From Ruminococcaceae bacterium UBA1772 (GTDB taxonomy: Bacteria > Bacillota > Clostridia > Oscillospirales > Acutalibacteraceae): 13,233 nucleotides of DNA. This document shows positions 1-7,074 of this stretch, one piece after another (the stretch's first letter is position 1; every line of letters starts with the position of its first letter). The DNA lies in assembly GCA_002314645.1 (NCBI GenBank), contig DCGS01000032.1, positions 3,996 to 17,228 of the forward strand, read 5' to 3'. Both the position numbers and the translations under genes were made by a program. The notes beneath the pieces were generated by a model. It ran no database searches. It saw only the letters and a list, made by a program, of their open reading frames with translations, and was not told the origin of the DNA.

Positions 1-158
1 ACGCATGCAAGACTTCCGCTCAGTTTAGCTTTGAAGAGAGAATGGGATGCGGCTTTGGCGCTTGTATGGGATGCTCTTGTAAGACACTCTATGGAAACAA
101 GAGAATTTGTAAGGATGGACCAGTTCTTAGAAAGGAGGAAATTATATGGGAGAAATAA
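1..158 (+). CDS. pyrK: Dihydroorotate dehydrogenase electron-transfer subunit (PyrK), 3' end
   Basis: This is the last 51 codons of a gene that begins before the window, read in the frame whose first full codon is at position 3. The visible part is the C-terminal [2Fe-2S] domain. It has the motif MGCGFGACMGCSC followed by RICKDGPV, which gives four cysteines at visible residues 16, 21, 24 and 36 (C-x4-C-x2-C-x11-C), the arrangement known from PyrK of Gram-positive bacteria. PyrK carries FAD and the Fe-S cluster and passes electrons from dihydroorotate, oxidised on PyrD, to NAD+. The gene ends at a TAA 13 bases inside pyrD, in another frame, and the pyrD ribosome binding site (AAAGGAGG) lies inside the pyrK coding sequence. 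This fits translational coupling of the two subunits. The FAD/NAD-binding part lies upstream and cannot be seen. Confidence 0.93.
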   Translation, partial: ACKTSAQFSFEERMGCGFGACMGCSCKTLYGNKRICKDGPVLRKEEIIWEK

Positions 159-1069
159 ATCGCCTTTCTACAACACTCTGTGGAATTGAACTTGAGAACC
201 CAATAATTCCTGCTTCTGGAACCTTCGGTTTTGGCTACGAATTTGCAGAATACTATGACATAAATAAACTTGGAACATTCTCATTCAAGGGAACAACAAA
301 GGACCCACGATTTGGAAATCCAACACCTAGAATTGCAGAGTGTGAAAGAGGCATGATAAACGCTGTAGGACTTCAAAATCCAGGCGTAGATGCTGTTATT
401 GAAAAGGAACTTCCAAAGCTCAAAGAAGTTTTCCATAAGCCTGTTATGGCAAATGTATCTGGCTTTGGTGTTGAGGAATATGCATACACATGCCAGAGAA
501 TAAACGACTGTGACCAGGTAGGCTGGATTGAAGTAAACGTCAGCTGTCCTAACGTTCACGGTGGTGGAATGAGCTTTGGTACAGACCCTAAAGCTGCTGC
601 AGAAGTTACAAAGGCAGTTAAGGCTGTTACAACAAAGCCAGTAATTATTAAGCTTTCACCAAACGTTACAGATATTGTTTCAATTGCAAAGGCGTGTGAA
701 GATGCTGGAGCAGATGGAATTAGCCTTATTAACACACTTCTTGGTATGAGAATTAACCTTAAGACTGGAAAGCCAGTTATTGCAAACAAAATGGGCGGCT
801 TTTCAGGTCCTGCAATTTTCCCAGTTGCAGTTCGTATGGTTTATCAGGTTTCAAATGCTGTAAACATTCCAGTTGTTGGAATGGGTGGTGTATCCACTGC
901 AGAAGATGTAATTGAAATGATGATGGCTGGTGCCACAGCAGTAGAAGTTGGAGCCGCAAACTTAATTAATCCATGTGCTTGCCTTGACATTATTGAAAGT
1001 CTTCCAAGCGTTATGGACAAGTACGGTATAGACAATCTTTCCAGTATTATTGGAAAGAGCCATGAATAA
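146..1069 (+). CDS. pyrD: Dihydroorotate dehydrogenase catalytic subunit, class 1B (PyrD)
   Basis: A 307-residue FMN-dependent TIM-barrel enzyme that oxidises dihydroorotate to orotate in the fourth step of UMP synthesis. Visible family marks are the substrate loop NAVGLQNPG (about residues 72-80), the active-site loop NVSCPNV with the class-1 catalytic-base cysteine at residue 134, and the C-terminal phosphate-binding stretch VVGMGGVSTAEDV (about 243-255) followed by EVGAANLINP. Its length matches the family. The ATG at 146 has a strong AAAGGAGG site 7 bases upstream. An adjacent, overlapping pyrK identifies it as the heterotetrameric NAD+-linked 1B type rather than the fumarate-linked 1A type. 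It is soluble and cytoplasmic, and is co-transcribed with pyrK and pyrF. Confidence 0.97.
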   Translation: MGEINRLSTTLCGIELENPIIPASGTFGFGYEFAEYYDINKLGTFSFKGTTKDPRFGNPTPRIAECERGMINAVGLQNPGVDAVIEKELPKLKEVFHKPVMANVSGFGVEEYAYTCQRINDCDQVGWIEVNVSCPNVHGGGMSFGTDPKAAAEVTKAVKAVTTKPVIIKLSPNVTDIVSIAKACEDAGADGISLINTLLGMRINLKTGKPVIANKMGGFSGPAIFPVAVRMVYQVSNAVNIPVVGMGGVSTAEDVIEMMMAGATAVEVGAANLINPCACLDIIESLPSVMDKYGIDNLSSIIGKSHE

Positions 1070-1092
1070 ATAAACTTTAAAGGAGTATTAAA

Positions 1093-1791
1093 ATGGGTAA
1101 AGACGTAATCATAGCTTGTGACTTCGCCAGTGCCGAGGAAACATTTAAGTTCCTTGATAAGTTCACAGACAAGAAACCTTTCGTAAAAATTGGTATGGAA
1201 CTCTTCTATGCAGAGGGTCCACAAATTGTTAAAGATATTAAGGCTCGTGGACATAAAATCTTCCTTGATTTAAAGCTTCACGACATTCCAAATACAGTTA
1301 AGAAGTCTATGGCTGTTTTATCTAGACTTGATGTAGACATGACAAACCTTCATGCTGCTGGTACAAAGAGAATGATGGAGGGTGCTCTTGAAGGACTTAC
1401 TCGTCCGGATGGCACAAGACCAATCCTCATTGCTGTAACACAGCTTACATCTACTGACCAGGAGAGCATGGAAGAAGACCTCTTAATCCATGAACCAATA
1501 GACAAGGTTGTAATGCACTATGCAAAGAATGCAGCAGATGCTGGCCTTGACGGTGTTGTATGCTCACCACTTGAGGCTGAAAAGGTTCATAACACATGCG
1601 GTAAGAACTTTATTACCGTAACACCTGGTGTTCGTTTTGCTGACGGTGACATTGGTGACCAGAAGCGTGTAATGACACCTGCAGAAGCTAAAAAAATTGG
1701 TTCAGACTACATTGTTGTAGGCCGACCAATTACACAGGCTGAAGATCCAGTTGCAGCTTATGAAAGATGCATCAATGAATTTGTAGATTAA
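1093..1791 (+). CDS. pyrF: Orotidine 5'-phosphate decarboxylase (PyrF)
   Basis: A 232-residue cytoplasmic TIM-barrel enzyme that converts OMP to UMP, the final step of the pathway. The diagnostic motif DLKLHDIPNTV (residues 59-69) holds the catalytic D59-x-K61-x-x-D64 array. D10 and K32 near the N terminus fit the remaining substrate and charge-network positions, and the phosphate-binding end is seen as TPGVRF and the GSDYIVVGRPIT stretch. The length is normal for the bacterial short type. The start at 1093 follows an AAGGAG site with about 8-base spacing. It lies 23 bases after pyrD and 27 bases before pyrE, so it is clearly part of the same operon. Confidence 0.97.
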   Translation: MGKDVIIACDFASAEETFKFLDKFTDKKPFVKIGMELFYAEGPQIVKDIKARGHKIFLDLKLHDIPNTVKKSMAVLSRLDVDMTNLHAAGTKRMMEGALEGLTRPDGTRPILIAVTQLTSTDQESMEEDLLIHEPIDKVVMHYAKNAADAGLDGVVCSPLEAEKVHNTCGKNFITVTPGVRFADGDIGDQKRVMTPAEAKKIGSDYIVVGRPITQAEDPVAAYERCINEFVD

Positions 1792-1818
1792 TCATTAATA
1801 TAAACGGAGGACAATAAA

Positions 1819-2451
1819 ATGCAGAAGTTAATTGCAAAAGACTTACTTAAAATTAAGGCTGTTTTCTTCAGCCCAGATGAACCTTTTACATGGGCTTCAG
1901 GAATTAAGAGCCCAGTATACTGTGACAACAGACTTACACTCACTGCACCAGAAGTAAGAACAGACGTTGAGACTGGTCTTGCAAAGCTTATAAAGGAAAA
2001 CTACCCTGACGTAGAAGTGCTTATGGGTACGTCAACTGCAGGTATTGCACACGCTGCAATTACAGCTCACCTTATGAACCTTCCAATGGGTTATGTTCGC
2101 TCAGGCGCTAAGGACCATGGCAGACAGAACCAGATTGAAGGAAAACTTGAAAAGGGCCAGAAGGTAGTAGTTGTTGAAGACCTTATTTCAACTGGCGGCT
2201 CTGTAATTGAAGTTGTAAATGTACTTCGTGAAGCAGGCGCTGAAGTTCTTGGCGTTGTAAGTATCTTCACATACGGTATGCAGAAGGGTCTAGACAGACT
2301 TAAAGATGCAAACGTTAAAAACATTTCCCTTACAAACTTTGATGTAATTGCTGAAGTAGCAGCAGAAGAGGGATATATTAAACCAGAAGATATTGAAAGA
2401 CTTATTGCATTTAGAAATAACCCATCTGATGAAAGCTGGATAAAATCATAA
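1819..2451 (+). CDS. pyrE: Orotate phosphoribosyltransferase (PyrE)
   Basis: A 210-residue type I phosphoribosyltransferase that joins orotate to PRPP to give OMP and pyrophosphate, feeding PyrF. The 13-residue PRPP-binding motif VVVEDLISTGGSV lies at residues 117-129. The flexible catalytic loop is at about 94-108 (RSGAKDHGRQNQIEG), with the Lys, His and Arg residues expected in the Bacillus-like subgroup. The ATG at 1819 has a GGAGG site upstream at normal spacing. The protein should work as a dimer in which the loop of one subunit completes the active site of the other; that is family knowledge. It sits between pyrF and pyrB in the operon. Confidence 0.97.
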   Translation: MQKLIAKDLLKIKAVFFSPDEPFTWASGIKSPVYCDNRLTLTAPEVRTDVETGLAKLIKENYPDVEVLMGTSTAGIAHAAITAHLMNLPMGYVRSGAKDHGRQNQIEGKLEKGQKVVVVEDLISTGGSVIEVVNVLREAGAEVLGVVSIFTYGMQKGLDRLKDANVKNISLTNFDVIAEVAAEEGYIKPEDIERLIAFRNNPSDESWIKS

Positions 2452-2484
2452 TTTAAATAATAAAATATGAAGGAGAATGCTAAT

Positions 2485-3402
2485 ATGAAAGACTTAATTG
2501 ATATCCGCGACTTAACTGAAGCAGAAATTGACGAACTCGTTTGTACTGCTGAAGATATTATTGCTAATCCAGACAAATATGCTGAAGTTTGTAAGCGTAA
2601 AAAGATTGCAACACTTTTCTATGAGCCATCAACACGTACACGCCTTAGCTTTGAAGCAGCAATGCTTGAGCTCGGCGGTTCTGTAATTGGCTTCTCAGCA
2701 GCTGCTGACTCATCTGCAGCAAAGGGTGAAAGCGTTGCAGATACAGCTAAAACAGTTGAATGCTTTGCAGACATTATTGCAATGCGTCACCCTAAGGAAG
2801 GCGCTCCATACGTAGCTTCTAAGAATGTAGACATTCCTGTTATTAATGCGGGTGACGGCGGCCACAACCACCCAACACAGACTCTCACAGACCTTCTTAC
2901 AATCCACAGAGAGAAGGGTACATTTGAGAACCTTGTTGTAGGTTGCTGCGGCGACCTTAAGTTCGGTAGAACTGTTCACTCACTCATTTCCGCAATGTCA
3001 AGATATGCTGGCGTTAAGTTCGTTCTCATTTCACCTGAAGAACTTAAGGTTCCTGAAAATGTTAAGACAGAAATTCTTGATAAGAACAACATTCCTTATG
3101 TAGAGACTACATCGCTCGAGGACGCTATGCCTGAGCTTGATATCCTCTATATGACCAGAGTTCAGCGTGAACGTTTCTTCAACGAGGCAGACTACGTAAG
3201 ACTTAAGGATACATACATTTTGACTCCTGAAAAGCTTGAAAATGCAAAGAAAACTCTTTCAATTCTTCATCCACTTCCAAGAGTTAATGAAATTTCAGTT
3301 GAAATTGATAAGGATCCACGTGCTGTATACTTCAAACAAGTTAAGAACGGTAAGTATATAAGAATGGCTCTTATTATGAAATTACTTGGAATTAAGGCAT
3401 AA
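2485..3402 (+). CDS. pyrB: Aspartate carbamoyltransferase catalytic subunit (PyrB)
   Basis: A 305-residue enzyme that condenses carbamoyl phosphate and aspartate, the committed step of pyrimidine synthesis. The carbamoyl-phosphate loop FYEPSTRTRLSF holds S49-T-R-T-R53. A lysine at residue 80 (AAKGES) fits the loop donated by the neighbouring subunit. HNHPTQTLTDL (127-137) and HPLPRVNEI (262-270) complete the substrate sites. I chose the ATG at 2485 over the in-frame ATG at 2467 because the AAGGAG ribosome binding site (2470-2475) falls inside the first codons of the longer form and is correctly spaced for 2485. The next gene encodes PyrI, so the enzyme is probably the allosteric dodecameric type. 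Confidence 0.96.
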   Translation: MKDLIDIRDLTEAEIDELVCTAEDIIANPDKYAEVCKRKKIATLFYEPSTRTRLSFEAAMLELGGSVIGFSAAADSSAAKGESVADTAKTVECFADIIAMRHPKEGAPYVASKNVDIPVINAGDGGHNHPTQTLTDLLTIHREKGTFENLVVGCCGDLKFGRTVHSLISAMSRYAGVKFVLISPEELKVPENVKTEILDKNNIPYVETTSLEDAMPELDILYMTRVQRERFFNEADYVRLKDTYILTPEKLENAKKTLSILHPLPRVNEISVEIDKDPRAVYFKQVKNGKYIRMALIMKLLGIKA

Positions 3403-3415
3403 GGAGGAATAAATA

Positions 3416-3835
3416 ATGATTATTGGTAGTATTGTAAACGGACTTGTTATTGACCATATTCCTGCTGGAAAGGGTATGGAACTTTACCACGATTTAAAGC
3501 TTGACGAACTTTCATGCGAAGTTGCAATCATTAAGAACGCTCCTTCTGAAAAGTATGGCAAGAAGGATATTATTAAGGTTAACGATTTAATTGATCTTGA
3601 CCTTGATATTCTTGGATATATTGCTCCACAGATTACTGTAGACTTTATTAAGAACGGGGAGAGAGTAGACAAAAAGCATCCATCTCTTCCAGAGACAATT
3701 ACAAATGTCATAAAGTGCAAGAACCCAAGATGTATTACTTCTATTGAACAGGAGCTTGATCAAGTGTTCAAGCTTACTGATGTTGAGTCAAAGACATACA
3801 GATGTATTTACTGTGAGTCACTTGCTAAAAAATAA
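3416..3835 (+). CDS. pyrI: Aspartate carbamoyltransferase regulatory subunit (PyrI)
   Basis: A 139-residue regulatory chain. The N-terminal nucleotide-binding part contains the family stretch LVIDHIP (10-16), and the C-terminal zinc domain has cysteines at 101, 106, 130 and 133 (C-x4-C-x23-C-x2-C), the same spacing as E. coli PyrI. The conserved PSLPETI segment lies at 89-95. Known PyrI binds CTP, UTP or ATP and holds PyrB trimers together through the zinc domain. It is shorter than the E. coli chain, mainly at the N terminus. The start is set by a GGAGG site directly after the pyrB stop, with 13 bases between the genes. It is the last recognisable pyr gene of the operon. Confidence 0.94.
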   Translation: MIIGSIVNGLVIDHIPAGKGMELYHDLKLDELSCEVAIIKNAPSEKYGKKDIIKVNDLIDLDLDILGYIAPQITVDFIKNGERVDKKHPSLPETITNVIKCKNPRCITSIEQELDQVFKLTDVESKTYRCIYCESLAKK

Positions 3836-3853
3836 ACTAAATTTAGTGTATAT

Positions 3854-3870
3854 GTATTATTAAATAATAC
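3854..3870 (+). repeat. AT-rich inverted repeat just downstream of pyrI
   Basis: A perfect 7-base inverted repeat, GTATTAT / ATAATAC, around a 3-base centre, 19 bases after the pyrI stop. The flanks are also AT-rich and partly complementary, but the stem is weak and only CCTTTT follows it. It may be a minor terminator, an RNA 3'-end stabiliser, or chance in AT-rich DNA. Confidence 0.3.
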
Positions 3871-3881
3871 TATATATGCCT

Positions 3882-3910
3882 TTTACACAAAAAATTATCT
3901 ATTTAATAAT
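3882..3910 (+). promoter_or_regulatory. Possible promoter upstream of the cotH-family gene
   Basis: TTTACA (3882-3887) and AATAAT (3905-3910) are separated by 17 bases, each one mismatch from the sigma-A consensus. A separate exact TATAAT occurs at 3923-3928 but lacks a good -35 partner. Only 42 bases lie between the T-tract ending near 4015 and the start codon at 4058, so a dedicated cotH promoter would most easily sit here, ahead of the hairpin. The region is so AT-rich that chance matches are likely. Confidence 0.35.
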
Positions 3911-3963
3911 GTAATTTGTGTATATAATTTATTTACGGTTTATTAATAATATGGTAATATATT

Positions 3964-4015
3964 GACGCTCAATGATATTCGCTAAAAATGCGTTTATTTT
4001 GAGCGTCTTTTTTTT
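3964..4015 (+). terminator. Intrinsic terminator (pyr operon end) or leader attenuator for cotH
   Basis: GACGCTCAA (3964-3972) pairs perfectly with TTGAGCGTC (3999-4007) and is followed by a run of eight T. The 26-base loop contains a further CGC/GCG helix (3980-3992). This is a classic + strand intrinsic terminator. Its distance from pyrI (about 130 bases) and closeness to the next start codon (42 bases after the T-tract) make it either the late terminator of the pyr operon or a transcription stop inside the cotH leader. Confidence 0.85.
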
Positions 4016-4057
4016 ACGGATTTAATTATTTTTATACATTAGGAGAGTGTATTTAAA

Positions 4058-6451
4058 ATGAAGAAAATATTAGCAGTTCTTCTTGCACTCTGTATGTGTG
4101 TTTCTTTAGTTCCAGTTATTGGGCTTTCAGCATTTGCTGAATCTACTGAAACTCCAGAAGCAACTACAGAAGTTGTAGAAAAGAAGAAACAGGATCTCAG
4201 CTTAACTACTGCTGTAACTGTTATCAAACAGTCAATTGATAACTCAATCAGCAAGTTTGGTGTTCCAAACACTTACAAGGTTAACTTTTATGTTACAAAG
4301 AATAAGGATGCTGGTCTTCCAGGTAACGTAAACGTTCACTTTGCTTTAATGGATGCTGCTGCAACAATCTATTTACCAAACACAGCAGATTCAAGCCAGC
4401 TCTTCCTTTCATGGGACAACAGTGACATTTCTGTTAAAGTGGGTAAGACTACATACAAGAGCGGTGAACTCCCAATTCCATCAGCTGGAATGAACTACAC
4501 ATTCTCTGTTTCAAATGGAAAGAAAACTTCAAAGATTTCTCTTCAGACAATGAAGGGCTCTTCTGGAGTTGCTGCAATGTTCTTAGATCTTGATGAATCA
4601 CTTGGAACAGTAAAAGCAATGAATGCTGACTCAGACCACGAAACACAGTGCTTTGGTTCTGCTAACTTTGATGGTAAGAACCAGGGTAATATCAGCATTA
4701 AGGGCCGTGGTAACTCAACTTGGTCAATGGAGAAAAAGCCATATAACATTACTTTCTACAAAGAAAAGAATGGCGATCCATACGGTAAGAAGAACTCAGT
4801 TGAGCTTATTAAAGGTGTTAAGGCTAAGAAATGGTCACTCCTTGCAAACTACTTAGACACTTCTCTCATGAGAAACAAGATTGGTCTTGACCTTGCAACT
4901 GACCTTGGTATTGGTCTTGATTCAAGATTCGTTGACCTTTACATGAACGGTGAGTATCTTGGTAACTATCTTCTTACTCCAAAGAATGACTACAACACAC
5001 CAGACGGTGGATATCAGCTTGAAAACGACAACTACTTAAGTGAGGCTGTTGATGACGAACTTAAGGACTTCCAGTTCGAACTTCCTGGCATTTTTGAAGC
5101 TGGTAAAATTGTTGGCGATGGATACTACAGCCGTATGACAATTAAGGATGTAGGAGACAGTGCTGTTGAAGCAGGTGTTACAAGAGAGTCAATTAATGCT
5201 TATGTAACAGAAGCTTGGAATTCACTCCTTAACTATAAGTCAGAAGACTATCAGAAGTACTTTGACATTGAGTCATGGTCAAAGATGTACTTAATGTATG
5301 AAGTATGTAAGACATACGATGCATTCTCAGGAAGCATCTTAATGCACAGAGATGGCCTTACAGATGCAGACAAGCTCATTGCTGGACCAACATGGGATAT
5401 GGATACAACATTTGGTCGTTCAATGTACAAGTTCTTTGTTGGTATTTCTCTTGATAACCAGCTTTCTGCTGAAGGTCTTTACATAGACAAGATTGGTCTT
5501 TCAGGAATTAATAAGCCAGTTTCTCTTCTTCAGGAGCTTGGTAAGCATGCAAGCTTCATGCAGCAGGTAGCAAAGACATATCAGGAATATGAATGGGCAT
5601 TCAAAAAGGCTATAGACAATGTTTACACTCAGCAGGCAATCCTTAAGGATTCAGCTGACATGAACAATGACCTTTGGGGCATTCATCACCTTCACGTTTA
5701 CTTTGTTCCAGTTCCACTTACAATTGGTACTGGCAAATATCAGTTACACTATGAAGTAACAAAGGATTGGAACGCATACATTAACAACCTTCACGAGTTC
5801 ATCTCAAAGCGTGTAATGTATATGTCAGATATCTTTTCTACAACAACTCCAGAAGGACAAATTGTTGGATTCAATCAGCCACTTGAAGGACACAAGCTTG
5901 TTCTTAACGCTAATGTTACAAACGCAAGCAATCCTACATTCCAGTGGCAGAAGTCAATTGATGGCACAAACTGGACTGACCTTAAGGGACAGACAAATGC
6001 TGAACTTTCATACCTTGTAACAGCAGCAGACAACGGCTCACTTTACCGTTGCGTAGTTACAAACAATGCAAATAAAGCTATTTCATTCCATGAAGGCGCA
6101 TTTACTGTATCTAAGACAGCAATCCTTGCTCCAGTTCAAATTACTGTAGTAAGTGCCACAGACAACGCTACAGACGTTTCTGAAACACCTGTAGCAACAG
6201 TTCCAAGCACATCAACAAATGATGTAACAAAGGAACCAGCTACAGAGAAGACAACAGAATCTACTGTAGTAGCTCCAGAAGCTTCTACAACAGCTCCAGT
6301 TGAAACAACAACTGAAGCAACAACCGAAGCTACAGAACCAACTACAGAGGCTACTACAAGCACAACAACTAATAACAAAGACAAGAACAACGAAACAGTT
6401 AAACAATTAGTTGGTCTTCTTGATAAGTTCATTAGAAGTAAAATTAAATAA
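4058..6451 (+). CDS. Secreted CotH-kinase-family protein with Ig-like domain and Thr/Glu-rich tail
   Basis: A 797-residue exported protein. Residues 1-27 are a Sec signal peptide (MKK, a hydrophobic core, then SAFA before ES). A beta-rich region (about 50-165) precedes a CotH domain (about 209-590), recognised by IKGRGNSTW (214-222), KKPYNITF (226-233), WSLLANYLDTSLMRNK (259-274) and GPTWDMDTTFG (443-453), which carries the acidic residues expected at the metal/ATP site. Residues about 603-686 look like an Ig-like domain (FQWQKSIDGTNW ... YRCVVTN). A Thr/Glu/Ala-rich linker with TTEAT repeats (705-775) leads to a short basic tail. There is no LPxTG motif and no C-terminal membrane segment. 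CotH of Bacillus is a spore-coat protein kinase; relatives in clostridia are often extracellular and joined to binding domains. The substrate here is unknown. The start has an AGGAG site with 12-base spacing. Terminators flank it on both sides, so it is probably transcribed alone or by read-through from pyr. Confidence 0.88.
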   Translation: MKKILAVLLALCMCVSLVPVIGLSAFAESTETPEATTEVVEKKKQDLSLTTAVTVIKQSIDNSISKFGVPNTYKVNFYVTKNKDAGLPGNVNVHFALMDAAATIYLPNTADSSQLFLSWDNSDISVKVGKTTYKSGELPIPSAGMNYTFSVSNGKKTSKISLQTMKGSSGVAAMFLDLDESLGTVKAMNADSDHETQCFGSANFDGKNQGNISIKGRGNSTWSMEKKPYNITFYKEKNGDPYGKKNSVELIKGVKAKKWSLLANYLDTSLMRNKIGLDLATDLGIGLDSRFVDLYMNGEYLGNYLLTPKNDYNTPDGGYQLENDNYLSEAVDDELKDFQFELPGIFEAGKIVGDGYYSRMTIKDVGDSAVEAGVTRESINAYVTEAWNSLLNYKSEDYQKYFDIESWSKMYLMYEVCKTYDAFSGSILMHRDGLTDADKLIAGPTWDMDTTFGRSMYKFFVGISLDNQLSAEGLYIDKIGLSGINKPVSLLQELGKHASFMQQVAKTYQEYEWAFKKAIDNVYTQQAILKDSADMNNDLWGIHHLHVYFVPVPLTIGTGKYQLHYEVTKDWNAYINNLHEFISKRVMYMSDIFSTTTPEGQIVGFNQPLEGHKLVLNANVTNASNPTFQWQKSIDGTNWTDLKGQTNAELSYLVTAADNGSLYRCVVTNNANKAISFHEGAFTVSKTAILAPVQITVVSATDNATDVSETPVATVPSTSTNDVTKEPATEKTTESTVVAPEASTTAPVETTTEATTEATEPTTEATTSTTTNNKDKNNETVKQLVGLLDKFIRSKIK

Positions 6452-6457
6452 TTAAAA

Positions 6458-6490
6458 ATACCGCTCAGTCTAGCTGGGCGGTATCTTTTT
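6458..6490 (+). terminator. Intrinsic terminator after the cotH-family gene
   Basis: ATACCGCTCAG (6458-6468) pairs with CTGGGCGGTAT (6474-6484), 11 pairs with one G-T wobble, around the loop TCTAG. A C and five T follow. It begins 7 bases after the stop codon. Confidence 0.92.
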
Positions 6491-6493
6491 ATA

Positions 6494-6522
6494 TTGATAG
6501 ATATCTTTTAATTCACTATAAT
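6494..6522 (+). promoter_or_regulatory. Sigma-A-type promoter for the AT-rich membrane-protein pair
   Basis: TTGATA (6494-6499), a 17-base spacer and an exact TATAAT (6517-6522). It lies directly after the upstream terminator and 28 bases before the ATG at 6551, so the expected transcript start near 6529 leaves a short leader with a GAGG ribosome binding site (6540-6543). This is the best promoter match in the window. Confidence 0.72.
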
Positions 6523-6550
6523 ATTTATATATTAATTTTGAGGTATTTGT

Positions 6551-7057
6551 ATGTTAAGAATTCTATTTATCCTAAATTACATATTGTATTTTAGTGTAAC
6601 CGCACTTGAGTTGTTTTATATATATAAGTTGTTGAACAAGAAAAATAATAACTTTTATACAAGACTACGTATGGATAATATAACGGCTTTGCACAGTGTT
6701 TATTCTTCCGTTAATGTGTTTCTATTATTTATAATTGTTGTTCTTCAAACGGAACCAGATGGGGAACTAAAGTGGAGTTTTAACGCAAGTGTTTTTGATA
6801 TAGTTATATTAGTTATAACTTTAATTCTGATTATTTATATTTATATAAAAGTTAAAAATAGAATGAAAATACTAACTAAAGAAAATGACTCAAAGCTTAT
6901 TGTTAATTCACTTGAAGGAGTAAGATCTATTAGTCAACTTGATAGTAGAATTGATAGATTAAGAGAAATTGAAGATGTGTCAGGATTTGATTCTGCATAT
7001 GACTTTGGCGGAGATTTATTGTTAACTTATTTTAACTTATTTATCTTTTTAGTTTGA
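6551..7057 (+). CDS. Small multi-pass membrane protein of unknown function
   Basis: A 168-residue protein that I do not recognise. Hydrophobic segments lie at about 4-26, 46-66 and 81-99, followed by a charged stretch (about 100-150, including SRIDRLREIED, which could form a short helix). The C terminus is again hydrophobic (LLLTYFNLFIFLV, 156-168) and stops abruptly, so a fourth membrane segment may be present or cut short. The ATG follows GAGG with 7-base spacing and a near-consensus promoter, which argues that it is real. Base composition is far more AT-rich than the pyr, cotH or decarboxylase genes, and codons such as TTA, ATA and AAT replace the CTT, ATT-with-AAG and AAC style of its neighbours. 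The next gene starts 17 bases later and looks similar in layout. Confidence 0.65.
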   Translation: MLRILFILNYILYFSVTALELFYIYKLLNKKNNNFYTRLRMDNITALHSVYSSVNVFLLFIIVVLQTEPDGELKWSFNASVFDIVILVITLILIIYIYIKVKNRMKILTKENDSKLIVNSLEGVRSISQLDSRIDRLREIEDVSGFDSAYDFGGDLLLTYFNLFIFLV

Positions 7058-7074
7058 TTGTGTGGTGTAGTTAA

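Noticed and set aside
844..1254. 136-codon - strand open frame across the pyrD-pyrF junction
   Set aside because: It overlaps two certain genes, lacks a ribosome binding site and has no protein-like family signal.
2467..2484. Earlier in-frame ATG for pyrB adding six residues
   Set aside because: The AAGGAG ribosome binding site for the ATG at 2485 lies inside those codons, and no site precedes 2467. The shorter protein also begins like other PyrB proteins.
6280..6370. Tandem DNA repeat or CRISPR-like array in the cotH tail
   Set aside because: The repetition is of short TTEAT-type codons in a low-complexity linker. There are no constant repeats separated by unique spacers.
6136..6432. Long antisense open frames opposite the end of the cotH-family gene
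   Set aside because: They are Val/Ser or Cys/Phe-rich mirror images of the Thr/Glu/Ala linker codons, with no ribosome binding site and no recognisable protein features.
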